From assembly GCF_001275675.1 (NCBI RefSeq), contig NZ_LITM01000009.1:310141-349314 (forward strand): a DNA stretch of 39,174 nt, given 5' to 3'. The notes beneath the pieces are model-generated. The model searched no databases, had not been told where the DNA came from, and saw only the letters and a list, made by a program, of their open reading frames with translations. Below, one piece after another: positions 1 to 7,921 of this stretch; positions within the stretch are counted from its first letter, which is position 1; the number at the start of each line of letters is the position of its first letter. A program made the position numbers and the translations under genes. Source of the DNA: Lysinibacillus sp. FJAT-14745 (GTDB lineage: Bacteria; Bacillota; Bacilli; Bacillales_A; Planococcaceae).

Positions 1-112
1 AAACTCATCAAAAGACGTGGTTTTGGCTATCGAAATGAAGACCGTTTTTTCCTTCGTTTACGTTTAGAAACAGGTCGCTGATTTTGTCACCCACGACTTT
101 TGGTGATGAGCC
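1..112 (+). mobile_element. Right end of an ISL3-like insertion sequence (truncated by window edge)
   Basis: Bases 1-81 encode the last 26 residues of a transposase (KLIKRRGFGYRNEDRF..., ending LRLETGR, stop at 79-81). The GYRN...F.LR tail is typical of ISL3-family transposases. After the stop the DNA runs into a terminal inverted repeat whose outermost bases, read inward, are GGCTCATCACCAAAAGTCGT and end at base 112. The next eight bases (113-120, TAATGTGT) should be the target duplication if the element is intact to the left. The family call rests on the protein tail and on the 8-bp duplication seen at the related element at 7930-8127. Confidence 0.75.
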
Positions 113-167
113 TAATGTGTTACAATTTATTAAAATACTTTAAAATGAAATGAAAGGAGATTATTGT

Positions 168-470
168 ATGTCCTATATAAACGATTTACAGTATTATATG
201 GATAGTGCTTCAATCGGGATTTTATTTGAACTTCTTTTGGTGACAACTTGTATTTCAACTATTATTTATTTAGTAACTAAAAACCAATATATTTCGTACT
301 TATCGTCTGCACCAATATTTTATTTTCTTTCAATAATTTTGTACCACAATTCACACTTCATTCTGCTTGTCTTAGCCATGACGGTTCAAGCCTCTGTTAT
401 TTTATTTATCCAGAAGAAGAACCTACTAAAGATAATTACAATGAAAGACAAAGCTCACGACAGTATTTAA
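168..470 (+). CDS. Small hydrophobic protein of unknown function
   Basis: I do not recognise this 100-residue protein. It begins MSYINDLQYYMDS and has three or four hydrophobic stretches (about residues 17-40, 45-65 and 67-85) with a short charged tail (KKNLLK...KDKAHDS), so it is probably a small inner-membrane protein. I chose the ATG at 168 over the in-frame ATG at 150, because AAAGGAG at 153-159 sits at proper distance only from the former. An extended -10 (TG-T-TACAAT, 119-126) lies just outside the insertion-sequence end, so the element may contribute upstream promoter sequence. It converges on the metallophosphoesterase gene and shares a terminator with it. Confidence 0.6.
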   Translation: MSYINDLQYYMDSASIGILFELLLVTTCISTIIYLVTKNQYISYLSSAPIFYFLSIILYHNSHFILLVLAMTVQASVILFIQKKNLLKIITMKDKAHDSI

Positions 471-481
471 GATGATAGAAT

Positions 482-523
482 AAAGGACTTGTTTTTATGA
501 TTTACCAACAAGTCCTTTTACTC
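482..523. terminator. Bidirectional intrinsic terminator
   Basis: AAAGGACTTGT (482-492) pairs perfectly with ACAAGTCCTTT (508-518), 11 bp, with T-rich or A-rich flanks on both sides. It sits between two convergent genes and can serve both. Confidence 0.8.
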
Positions 524-544
524 TTTTAAACTTAAAATACCGCC

Positions 545-1270
545 TTAAACTCTTCCACATTTTAATGCTCTGGCCCAATCAGATCTATTTTGACCTTCGC
601 TTTGTTTAATAACCTCCGTAGTATCATAAGGAATGCTTAACTGCTCAATAATCCATTCACCATTCCTTTTTTCTACAACTGTATAATTCGCAAACGGTGT
701 ACCTGATTCAATCTTATAATAGAATGGTTCAACTTCTTCATAAGCTGGCAAACCAACACTGCCCGGGTTAATAATGATTTTGTTATTAGGTAAATAAACA
801 ATCGTTGGTAAATGCGAGTGACCACAAAAAATAATATTTTGAGGAATATCTTTTACTAAATTCATTATTTCCTCTGTCTGTTTTAACGTAACACCATTTG
901 GCGTAATTTCATTCAACATATATAGCTCATCATTTTCAGCTGAAGCATGGCAAAAGTAAAAATCATCTGTCTGAATCGAAAATGGCAGGTTAATCAACCA
1001 GCTTTTATGTTCCTCTGAGAGCACATCAATTACATATTGAACGGTTGGATTTTCCGATGAAGACTGTAACAATATCCGATCACAATTTCCACTTACACTT
1101 TTAATATTTGTATTCTTTATCATTTCATATGTTTCTAATGGGAATAACGGTCCATAAAGAGTGTCACCTAAATTATATATCTTATCGATACTTCTATATT
1201 TTATATCCTCTAACACTGCTTTTAATGCATCTTTATTTCCATGAATATCTGATAGTATAGCTATTTTCAC
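545..1270 (-). CDS. Metallophosphoesterase (YfcE/MPP-like phosphodiesterase)
   Basis: A calcineurin-like metallophosphoesterase of 241 residues, predicted cytosolic. The metal-binding signature is visible in order: DIHG (Asp8, His10), GD (residues 35-36), GNCD (61-64, in place of the commoner GNH/GNHD), GHSHLP near residue 150, and NPGSVG shortly after. It starts at GTG (1268-1270) behind AAGGTGATG. The family splits phosphodiester or phosphomonoester bonds with a two-metal centre; the physiological substrate cannot be read from sequence. The TlpA-like gene upstream is on the same strand, about 100 bp away. Confidence 0.85.
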   Translation of the reverse strand: MKIAILSDIHGNKDALKAVLEDIKYRSIDKIYNLGDTLYGPLFPLETYEMIKNTNIKSVSGNCDRILLQSSSENPTVQYVIDVLSEEHKSWLINLPFSIQTDDFYFCHASAENDELYMLNEITPNGVTLKQTEEIMNLVKDIPQNIIFCGHSHLPTIVYLPNNKIIINPGSVGLPAYEEVEPFYYKIESGTPFANYTVVEKRNGEWIIEQLSIPYDTTEVIKQSEGQNRSDWARALKCGRV

Positions 1271-1370
1271 AATATCATCACCTTAATTAGTTTTACATTT
1301 CTGGAGTTTCCATACCGAAATTTGCCCACTCCTCTTTAGCTGGACCATAAATACTTGGAACAGATACAGA

Positions 1371-1913
1371 TTAGTCGAGTTTATCAATATATTTATTTAA
1401 TTCTTCTTGATTAATCTGTCCTTCTATTGTGTATTTCAATATACCTTTAGAATCAAATATAAAAGTTGTTGGATAAGCCCATATTCCAAATGATTTTTGA
1501 AGTGTACCATCTAAATCAAGAAATATAGGAAAATTCAAATTGTATGTTTTTTGAAATTTCATGGCATTTTCACTACTATCTTTAGAAGTTGCATTGATCG
1601 CTAATAGCTCAATATTTTCAGATTTTTTGTTATAAAATTCCCTTAAATCAGAAGCCTCTTCTTGACAAGGTCCGCACCAAGATGCCCAAAAGTTAACGAT
1701 TAGGACCTTTCCATTGTATTCTTTAAATGTTGTTGTTGATTCGTCTAATCGTGTTAACTTTGCATCAAAAACAAGCTGTTTTGTGCCATCTTCATTTTCT
1801 ACTATCGGATTAACTGTTGCTTCTTTTATGAATACATTTTTCAAAACAATTCCTATAAGTAATACGACTAATAAAGCTGAGAAATATAAACCAAAACGCT
1901 TTTTAAACTGCAT
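1371..1913 (-). CDS. Membrane-anchored thioredoxin-like protein (TlpA/ResA family)
   Basis: A 180-residue protein with an uncleaved N-terminal signal anchor (hydrophobic residues 9-28) and an extracytoplasmic AhpC/TSA-thioredoxin fold. The redox motif NFWASWCGPC places the active cysteines at 80 and 83, and the cis-proline loop is seen as YPTTFIFD. ResA/TlpA proteins reduce disulfides outside the membrane, for example in cytochrome c or heme protein maturation. No cytochrome gene is nearby, so the partner is unknown. The ribosome site is AGGTGATC before ATG. The frame stays open for 25 more codons after its TAA (see findings), so the C-terminus may be recently shortened. Confidence 0.85.
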   Translation of the reverse strand: MQFKKRFGLYFSALLVVLLIGIVLKNVFIKEATVNPIVENEDGTKQLVFDAKLTRLDESTTTFKEYNGKVLIVNFWASWCGPCQEEASDLREFYNKKSENIELLAINATSKDSSENAMKFQKTYNLNFPIFLDLDGTLQKSFGIWAYPTTFIFDSKGILKYTIEGQINQEELNKYIDKLD

Positions 1914-1966
1914 AAATGATCACCTAAATTACCCCTTTTTAAATATCTTTTTCCCTTAAAACGTAC

Positions 1967-2344
1967 CTATATTGAATGTTGATAAGCTAACATTAATTTT
2001 TCTTTAGCTTTCTGACCAGCTAATCCTGTTTTTGATAATTCATCAGTTGTTTGACGATCTAAAGATTTAGTAAATTGGTTTAATAAGTTATCTGTCAAAA
2101 CATCTGACATCTCCCCTGTGCTTTGATCTGTATCTTGTCCCTTTGGTAATTTAGTTTCTTTAATCATTACTCTTTCCCCATCTAATTTAGTTACATAATG
2201 ACGAATATAACCACCTTCTCTTTTAATTTCATATTTCGCTTTTGCCTGTTTATTTTTATCTAAAAATAAATCTGGAGATAATCTATTTAATTCATCTTTT
2301 TTAATCGTATGTATGTAATTATTATTTGTAGATTGGATCCTCAT
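1967..2344 (-). CDS. Hypothetical soluble protein
   Basis: I do not recognise this protein of 125 residues. It is hydrophilic and rich in Lys and Glu, with no signal peptide, membrane helix or cysteine. It runs MRIQSTNNNYIHTIKK, then a charged segment (KYEIKREGGYIRHYV), and ends in a predicted helix (KAKEKLMLAYQHSI). An upstream in-frame ATG would add six residues. I prefer the ATG at 2342-2344 because GAGGG lies seven bases before it, while the upstream ATG has no recognisable ribosome site. It lies about 50 bp upstream of, and on the same strand as, the TlpA-like gene. Confidence 0.55.
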   Translation of the reverse strand: MRIQSTNNNYIHTIKKDELNRLSPDLFLDKNKQAKAKYEIKREGGYIRHYVTKLDGERVMIKETKLPKGQDTDQSTGEMSDVLTDNLLNQFTKSLDRQTTDELSKTGLAGQKAKEKLMLAYQHSI

Positions 2345-2362
2345 TCTCTTGCCCTCTTTCAT

Positions 2363-2723
2363 TTGTTTTTTCGAAACTTTAAAATACTACTTAGTTAATT
2401 TCCCATTATGTAAATCAATTACCATTTTAACCAATTTCATTTATTCGGTCTACTCTCTATAAAGTGTATTTAGCTATCCCCCTTTATATATCCATTGCAG
2501 TCTTGCAATGTAACATTTTTTGGCTTCAAAAATTCTTTCGAACAAATCAGTAGTGATTCTCATATTCTTGACGTTTTCCCTTTATAACCGGTTTGTTTAT
2601 GCGCAATCCATTTGATGCAAAATTTTCCACATAAAAATTGACTTTCAAATTTGTCCAATGTTATATTTACTAATGCAGTAATTTACTAAATTACTAAATT
2701 TCGAATTAACAAAGGGGTTGTAA
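2363..2723 (+). promoter_or_regulatory. Divergent intergenic region with a likely promoter for the DUF6530-like gene
   Basis: These 360 bases hold no gene I can support. TTGACT (2638-2643), an 18-bp spacer and TATATT (2662-2667) form a plausible SigA promoter pointing to the gene at 2724. Just downstream, 2675-2700 contains overlapping TTACTAAAT direct repeats and TTACTaatgcAGTAA, a possible operator. A small hairpin CATTGCA...TGCAATG lies at about 2501-2518. Confidence 0.45.
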
Positions 2724-3206
2724 ATGATGAAAATACCAACACATTTAAAGCATAAGCCTGTTATAGTTGCTGAAAATTATGCCGATATTGATGGGCGCAC
2801 TGCTTATCATACAGATGCACAGGGGCTTTCACTTGGCTTAGCTCAATGGAATGACAGAGGCAAGGTTGATATTTCGGCTAAGGTGTGGCGACACACAGGT
2901 GGTAAATGGTCACGTCAATCGGAGGAACTACCGCTTCATCGCGTGCTTGACCTCGCTATTTTAGTATGCGAGTCTCAGCTCTATTTTAAGGAAGCTTATC
3001 AATACGAAAATTTATATGATGAAGAAAACCCTGTTATTAAACGTGTTGGACTACAGGGTGATGCAATGACAGTGGAAGTATGTACAGAAAATGAACAAAT
3101 TAAAGAGGATATTCAGCTCTTTAATCAAGCATTAAGTGCGGATGGTGAGCTAATCGGCGAACGCCTACGCACGCTATCACATATTTTAAAGGAAATGGGT
3201 TATTAA
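2724..3206 (+). CDS. DUF6530-like protein of unknown function
   Basis: A 160-residue soluble protein with a highly patterned N-terminal half (KHKPVIVAENYADIDGR, LSLGLAQWNDRGKVDISAKV, SRQSEELPLHRVLDLAIL). I recall these blocks from a conserved Bacillales family annotated DUF6530; the number is from memory. No catalytic signature, signal peptide or membrane helix is visible. It starts at ATG after AAAGGGG (2710-2716). The MATE exporter begins 20 bases after its stop, so the two are probably co-transcribed. The context suggests no clear function. Confidence 0.7.
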   Translation: MMKIPTHLKHKPVIVAENYADIDGRTAYHTDAQGLSLGLAQWNDRGKVDISAKVWRHTGGKWSRQSEELPLHRVLDLAILVCESQLYFKEAYQYENLYDEENPVIKRVGLQGDAMTVEVCTENEQIKEDIQLFNQALSADGELIGERLRTLSHILKEMGY

Positions 3207-3225
3207 AACTCATGAGGACATTATA

Positions 3226-4602
3226 ATGAACAAACAAATTTTACAAGATGACAAAAAACTACAAAAAGCTTTTTTTAGCTTTTTGATCCCTGTTATGCTA
3301 GCGAATGTGCTGCAATCACTAGGGCAAGTCTTTGGCATGTTTATCGTTGGGCGCAATTTAGGTGTCGATGCACTTGCGGCGATTTCAGCATTTTTTCCGT
3401 TCTTCTTCTTTTTAATGGCTTTTGCTATTGGGATTGGCTCAGGTAGCTCGATTTTAGTTGGGCAAACCTATGGGGCTGGTAATCATGAGAAGATGAAAGA
3501 AGTTGTAGGAGTAACCCTAGCCTTCACGACGATTATATCTATTGTCGTTGCGCTTTTTGGTGGCTTTTTTATTGAATGGATTTTGCGCTTTATGCACACA
3601 CCCGCAAATATTTTAGAGATGAGTATTCGCTATGCGCAAATTTTATTTTTCACACTACCGATTATGTTTTGGTATATGGTGTACACAACCTTTATGCGTG
3701 GTGTCGGTGACTCTAAAACACCATTCTTATTTTTAGTAGCGAGTGTTATTTTAAATATCATATTCCTACCACCATTAGTTTTTGGCTGGTTTGGTTTGCC
3801 TGAGTTTGGCTTAAATGGCGCTGCCTATGCCTCTGTATTATCCAATTTGGTGACGATGCTATTGTTATTCGCCTACCTGCATAAAACAAAGCATATTTTG
3901 CGCTTAGACAAATCGATTTTGCAGCATTTTAAATTAAAGAAGGATATTTTAGCTTCTTTATTAAAGCTAGCTATTCCAGCGAGCATTAGTATGGTCGCGA
4001 TCTCTGTAGCGGAAATTGCCGTAATTGGCTTCGTTAACATCTATGGCTCTGATGCTACTGCCGCTTACGGTGTTGTTAATCAGGTGGCTAGCTATGCACA
4101 GGTTCCAGCGATGAGTATTTCTATCGCGACATCTGTATTTGTTGCTCAGGCTTTAGGGGCTAACTCTACGGATATGATTAAAAAAATTCGTCAATTAAGT
4201 GTTCGTGTTAACTATATTTTAGGCGGCGCTATTATTTTAATTATGTATTTATTTGCGGAGCCTATTTTATCTTTCTTTATTGATAAACATGATACGGTAC
4301 TTATCGCCAAGAATTATTTATATATCGCTTTTTGGAGCTATTTAATTTTTGGCCATACACAAACCGTTTCAGCTACAATGCGAGCTACAGGTGTTGTCTT
4401 ATGGCCTACAATTTTCCTAGTCATCGCAATTTGGGTAGTCGAGGTGCCATTGGCGTTTATGTTATCGCACTACACTACATTCGAGCTAAATGGCGTGTGG
4501 TTAGCTTACCCTACTGCCTTCTGTGTGCATTTTGTGTTACAATACGCATACTTCAAGCTAGGCTGGCAAAAACGAACTTTAAAAGCAATGCTGAGCGATT
4601 AA
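3226..4602 (+). CDS. MATE-family multidrug/metabolite exporter
   Basis: A 458-residue polytopic membrane protein with about 12 predicted helices and the usual MATE length. Family features include the N-terminal pattern FLIPVMLANVLQSLGQVFGMFIVGRNLG, GIGSGSSILVGQTYGAG after helix 2, and the repeat of this organisation in the second half (KLAIPASISMVAISVAEIAVIG). MATE proteins export cationic drugs or metabolites in exchange for Na+ or H+. Substrate specificity is not readable. The ribosome site is GAGGA before ATG, 20 bases behind the upstream gene. A strong terminator follows. Confidence 0.9.
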   Translation: MNKQILQDDKKLQKAFFSFLIPVMLANVLQSLGQVFGMFIVGRNLGVDALAAISAFFPFFFFLMAFAIGIGSGSSILVGQTYGAGNHEKMKEVVGVTLAFTTIISIVVALFGGFFIEWILRFMHTPANILEMSIRYAQILFFTLPIMFWYMVYTTFMRGVGDSKTPFLFLVASVILNIIFLPPLVFGWFGLPEFGLNGAAYASVLSNLVTMLLLFAYLHKTKHILRLDKSILQHFKLKKDILASLLKLAIPASISMVAISVAEIAVIGFVNIYGSDATAAYGVVNQVASYAQVPAMSISIATSVFVAQALGANSTDMIKKIRQLSVRVNYILGGAIILIMYLFAEPILSFFIDKHDTVLIAKNYLYIAFWSYLIFGHTQTVSATMRATGVVLWPTIFLVIAIWVVEVPLAFMLSHYTTFELNGVWLAYPTAFCVHFVLQYAYFKLGWQKRTLKAMLSD

Positions 4603-4617
4603 CCTTTATGATTATGT

Positions 4618-4662
4618 CTGTAGACAAAGCCGCACACGTAACTTTGTCTACAGCAATTTTTT
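4618..4662 (+). terminator. Intrinsic terminator of the DUF6530-MATE unit
   Basis: CTGTAGACAAAG (4618-4629) and CTTTGTCTACAG (4642-4653) form a perfect 12-bp stem, followed by a T-rich run (CAATTTTTT). Confidence 0.9.
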
Positions 4663-4714
4663 ATAGACGTTTGGGGGTAAATAAATATAAACCAGAATTT
4701 GTTGATCCACATAA

Positions 4715-5050
4715 TTAAGCTTTAGGCGGAATTATTCCCGAAACCAATAAGATAAAGAATACTAATCCAATGAAAAAGAATATAATTGAAGCAGTAAATA
4801 TCGGACCTATTTGATAAGTGAACTGTTCCCTTTTCTGAATGATGCCTGTTTGCCCACTAACTTGAGAAGCAAATACCCTAGACAAGGCTCCACCACTACT
4901 AGAAAAGTAAAAAGTGCCCCCAGCAAAAACTATACCAGTGAAAAACATTACCTCAATAAATCTTACGGAGAAAAATGAAGCAATAAAATACGTGATTAAA
5001 ACTTCTACAATAAATGCCACTATCATAATAATTAAATTTTTACTACGCAT
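4715..5050 (-). CDS. Small integral membrane protein of unknown function
   Basis: A 111-residue protein with three hydrophobic segments: residues 5-25, 30-50, and 84-107 near the C-terminus. A polar loop of about 30 residues between helices 2 and 3 (SSSGGALSRVFASQVSGQTG) carries the soluble part. I recall similar membrane proteins in other Bacillales (the SGQTGIIQKRE segment looks familiar) but cannot assign a family or function. Upstream DNA contains GTATAC twice (about 5077-5096), not clearly an operator. Confidence 0.6.
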   Translation of the reverse strand: MRSKNLIIMIVAFIVEVLITYFIASFFSVRFIEVMFFTGIVFAGGTFYFSSSGGALSRVFASQVSGQTGIIQKREQFTYQIGPIFTASIIFFFIGLVFFILLVSGIIPPKA

Positions 5051-5267
5051 ATAAACCTAACCCCCCTTCCTAAATTGTATACTCCTTACTCTGTATACGA
5101 TTAAACAGGAATTAAGTTCCATTTTTAGCTATATTAATAAGATTTCTTTTTTTGTATTCTTTATTGTTAATGGGAGAGAAATTAAATGAATGTTTGATGA
5201 TTTTTTTGATGAGAATAGGATGTACTAACCTACTTTTCCATTACATCACATCTTTTTTCGCATAAAA
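5051..5267. other. Intergenic region without recognisable gene
   Basis: About 215 AT-rich bases between the membrane protein start and the terminator of the cold-shock gene. Apart from two GTATAC sites around 5077-5096 I see nothing here. Confidence 0.4.
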
Positions 5268-5302
5268 AAAAGGCATCCTACTGAAAGGATGCCTTTTTTA
5301 TG
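5268..5302 (-). terminator. Intrinsic terminator of the cold-shock gene
   Basis: AGGCATCC (5271-5278) pairs with GGATGCCT (5287-5294). The stem is flanked by eight A's on one side and six T's on the other, so it works on both strands and lies 16 bases past the csp stop. Confidence 0.9.
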
Positions 5303-5317
5303 GTTACATCATTAAAA

Positions 5318-5518
5318 TTAAAGTTTTACGATGTTTGTAGCTTGAGGTCCACGTTGACCTTCTTCTACTGAGAATTCAACTTTTTGACCTTCTTCAAGAG
5401 TTTTGAAGCCGTCACCTTGGATAGCTGAGAAGTGAGCGAATACGTCATTTCCACCTTCTACTTCGATGAAACCAAAACCTTTTTCTGAGTTAAACCATTT
5501 TACTGTACCTTGTGTCAT
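5318..5518 (-). CDS. Cold-shock protein, CspA family
   Basis: A 66-residue single cold-shock domain with both RNA-binding motifs: RNP1 (KGFGFIEV) and RNP2 (DVFAHF). It binds single-stranded RNA or DNA as an RNA chaperone and often acts as a transcription antiterminator. The start MTQGTVKWF is fixed by GGAGGT ten bases upstream; an ATG five codons earlier overlaps that ribosome site and is rejected. Several paralogues usually exist per genome, so I give no cspA/B/C/D letter. A clear promoter and a long structured leader precede it (separate entries), as in regulated cold-shock genes. Confidence 0.95.
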   Translation of the reverse strand: MTQGTVKWFNSEKGFGFIEVEGGNDVFAHFSAIQGDGFKTLEEGQKVEFSVEEGQRGPQATNIVKL

Positions 5519-5567
5519 TTGAATGACCTCCATTAATTGTATTAATTAAAATCATATTACCAAAAGA

Positions 5568-5629
5568 AAATTCACATATTACAAAAAGCATCAAATAAAA
5601 CACGATTACTCTTTGTAATATGTGAATTT
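5568..5629 (-). promoter_or_regulatory. 18-bp perfect hairpin in the csp 5' leader
   Basis: AAATTCACATATTACAAA (5568-5585) and its exact complement at 5612-5629 enclose a 26-base loop. The hairpin lies inside the transcribed leader predicted from the promoter at 5662-5690 and ends about 50 bases before the ribosome site. It is AU-rich, so its stability should depend on temperature. A regulatory role is inference. Confidence 0.6.
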
Positions 5630-5661
5630 ATTGTTCTCTTGAAAACGATTTTATTACATTT

Positions 5662-5690
5662 ACTATATACAATAAAATCACATTTGTCTA
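5662..5690 (-). promoter_or_regulatory. SigA promoter of the cold-shock gene
   Basis: On the minus strand, TAGACA (5690-5685), a 17-bp spacer and TATAGT (5667-5662). It predicts a start near 5655 and a leader of about 135 nt. Confidence 0.7.
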
Positions 5691-5806
5691 GTACTAAAGA
5701 TGATTTATTAAATAAACAGTTTTCTTTCTAACCTAATACGTCACTAAATAAGTTCAACTAACAAGGTGCGATAATCTTTTTAGATCAACGCACCCCGTTA
5801 ATAAAC

Positions 5807-6303
5807 TTAGTTTTGACAAACATCTATTGTGGTTTCAATTGCCATTAATTTTAGACCAAGACTAATAAATACAACGCCTGCTACTTTATTCATAATCGTA
5901 TTAAACAGTTTGCTAACGTTGCTCCATATGTAACAAAAACGTACCATACGAGTACAATAATCGAGAATGTCGCACCTAAAATTAGAAATGGTCATGAACC
6001 AAAGCTGTTATCTGCTGAAATGAAATGTGGCAAAAAGGATAAGTAAAACAAAATATTTTTAGGATTCGAAACATTCGTCATTACACCTTGCATATAATCC
6101 TTTTTCATAGAGCCGCTAAAGGTACGCTTTACTTATAAGCCCTCGCTTTTTTTGAAAACTGATTTCGCACCAATGTAAGTTAAATAAGTACCACCAATTA
6201 CTTTAAGTACCGTAAAGAGTACAACTAATTGTGATAAGATAATCGATAGACCAATAGTAGAAAGAATTGTATGAACTACAATGACTTTTGTTTTAGTTAT
6301 CAT
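5807..6303 (-). pseudogene. LysE/RhtB-type amino-acid exporter pseudogene
   Basis: The minus strand reads as a broken LysE-family exporter. From 6300 leftward it gives VHTILSTIGLSIILSQLV, then VLKVIGGTYLTYIGAKSVF, MQGVMTNVSNPKNILFYLSF and GATFSIIVLVWYV, which follow the order of a LysE protein. It is damaged by a TAA after KSEGL, by a TGA in SFGS*PFLILG (probably a former TGG), and by frame loss near the C-terminus around 5880. The N-terminus is missing: homology stops where the neighbouring ABC-ATPase relic begins. No functional product is expected. Confidence 0.75.
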
Positions 6304-6322
6304 GTGAAATGAGGTTTAACAA

Positions 6323-6918
6323 ATAAGTTTTATTAAGCTAACGCATGTCGAAAAAGCATATAATGCACAGCAACCTGTATTAAAAGATATTAATATAACG
6401 ATTGAAAAAGGCGAATTCTTTGTATTAGTAGGCCCATCTGGTTCAGGTAAAAGTACACTTCTGCGCCTTATTGCTGGCTTAGATAAAATGACGACTGGCA
6501 CAATACAAATAAATGGAGAAACATTAAATATGGCTTCCCCTCAAGAGCGAAATCTATCAATTGTTTTTCAAAATTATGCACTATATCCTCATGTAACAGT
6601 GGAACAAAAGATTTTATTTGGTTTAACAAGAAAGGAAGTTCATTAACAGGAGCAGCAAAAACGTTTGCAGGAAAGTGTTGAACTGCTCAAGCTGACTAAT
6701 TATTTACATCGAAAACCAAAAGCTTTATCAGGAGGTCAACGTCAACGTGTCGCTCTTGCACGTGCTATTGTGAGCCAATCTCCGCTGTGCCTGATGGACG
6801 AACCTTTATCCAATTTAGATACACAATTGCGAACACAAATGCGCACTGAAATCAAACAACTACAAAAAAATTAGACTTAACTACCATTTATGTAACCCAC
6901 GATCAAACAGTGCCTTTT
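6323..6918 (+). pseudogene. Sugar-type ABC transporter ATPase pseudogene (UgpC/MalK-like)
   Basis: The ATPase is recognisable from ISFIKLTHVEKAYN through Walker A (GPSGSGKST, about 6433-6459), Q-loop (FQNYALYPHVTV), signature [15 protein letters not shown] and Walker B ([12 protein letters not shown]) to the H-loop VTHDQT. Three lesions are visible. The expected start is ATA (6323-6325) behind GAGG at 6311. TAA interrupts after RKEVH (near 6643). One A is missing in the run at 6863-6870, which puts TAG in frame and shifts the H-loop out of frame. The regulatory C-terminal domain is absent. The motif content resembles carbohydrate-importer ATPases (MsmX/UgpC) rather than ModC, but it lies next to mod genes that lack an ATPase. 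Confidence 0.85.
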
Positions 6919-6946
6919 CGGCAAGTTTTTTTCACACCATACATTA

Positions 6947-7870
6947 TTAAAGTGTTTCATATATAACTTGTCCCATTTGAGTGACGTCATAATCTCCTAA
7001 TGCGACTACTTCTGAATGGAAATCTGGTGAATTTAAAATCTCTTTTACCGATTCAACCAATAGTTGGTTTTCGGGAGTTTTTAATAGGACAATATCATAA
7101 CGTTCTCTAACAAGTGGTATAAAGTCAACATCTATGAGTTTTGATATTTTTTCAATGCCTATTCCAATGTCTGCATTGCCGTTTGCGACAGCAGAAGCTA
7201 CATCTATATGGCTCTTTTCTTCTTCGTTATACCCTTCAATTGAGGATGGAGATATGTGATGAATACGTAATTGCTCATCTAGGAAAGTCCGCGCCCCTGA
7301 ACCTTTTTCACGATTCATCAATTTTAGTGATTTGGTCTTAAAATCATCCATTGATTGAATTTGCAATGGATTTCCTTTTTTTACATAAAAGCCTGCTCGG
7401 CGTGAAATCAGATTGAGAAGAATATAAGAGTGACTTACAAAAATCTTTTTCAAATAAGGTGTATTATATGCTCCTGTATCACCATCGTACAAATGTAAAC
7501 TCGCAATATCACATTCTCCATTATATAGCGCCATAACACCATTAAAGCTACCTTCATGTGAGCGCAATACTTTATTGGATTGTTTTTTCTCTATATATTT
7601 TCCTAATAAGTCTAAGGCTAAGTCTTGTCCGCTAATAATAATTTTTTTATTGTTTGTCGAAGGAGTAGTCGAGGCAGTAGATGCAGTAGGAGTTGCCCCT
7701 GTCTTGCTTTTTTGTATATATAACTGTAAATCGTTTCTATCCACACGCATTTGTCGACCTACACGAAAAACAGGTAAATCTCCCTTTTTCACTAAATCGT
7801 AGATCGTTAATTTTGAAACCTTTAATAATTGAGCAACCTCTTCAATCGTATAGGAATGTTCATGTGACAT
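6947..7870 (-). CDS. Molybdate-responsive regulator: excisionase-type HTH plus periplasmic-binding-like domain
   Basis: Residues 1-55 form a MerR/excisionase-like helix-turn-helix (YTIEEVAQLLKVSKLTIYDLVKKG, FRVGRQMRVDRNDL). A Thr/Ser-rich linker (65-75) follows. Residues about 80-300 form a PBP-like domain of the COG1910 type (GSFNGVMALYNGECDIASLHLYD, NREKGSGARTFLDEQL, GNADIGIGIEK). B. subtilis YvgK is a stand-alone version of that domain and neighbours modAB homologues yvgL-yvgM. I infer that molybdate, or tungstate, controls DNA binding and that the target is the divergent modAB promoter. The ribosome site is AAGGGGAG before ATG. DNA just upstream (7908-7924, GTAACTTAATTATAATA) resembles the modA palindrome, which hints at autoregulation. 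Confidence 0.85.
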   Translation of the reverse strand: MSHEHSYTIEEVAQLLKVSKLTIYDLVKKGDLPVFRVGRQMRVDRNDLQLYIQKSKTGATPTASTASTTPSTNNKKIIISGQDLALDLLGKYIEKKQSNKVLRSHEGSFNGVMALYNGECDIASLHLYDGDTGAYNTPYLKKIFVSHSYILLNLISRRAGFYVKKGNPLQIQSMDDFKTKSLKLMNREKGSGARTFLDEQLRIHHISPSSIEGYNEEEKSHIDVASAVANGNADIGIGIEKISKLIDVDFIPLVRERYDIVLLKTPENQLLVESVKEILNSPDFHSEVVALGDYDVTQMGQVIYETL

Positions 7871-7921
7871 GTAAAAAATCTCCCCTTCTGCTTCTATTGA
7901 AACTATAGTAACTTAATTATA

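Noticed and set aside
4332..4718. 128-codon frame overlapping the MATE gene end
   Set aside because: It is an alternative frame of a clear MATE gene and runs through its terminator.
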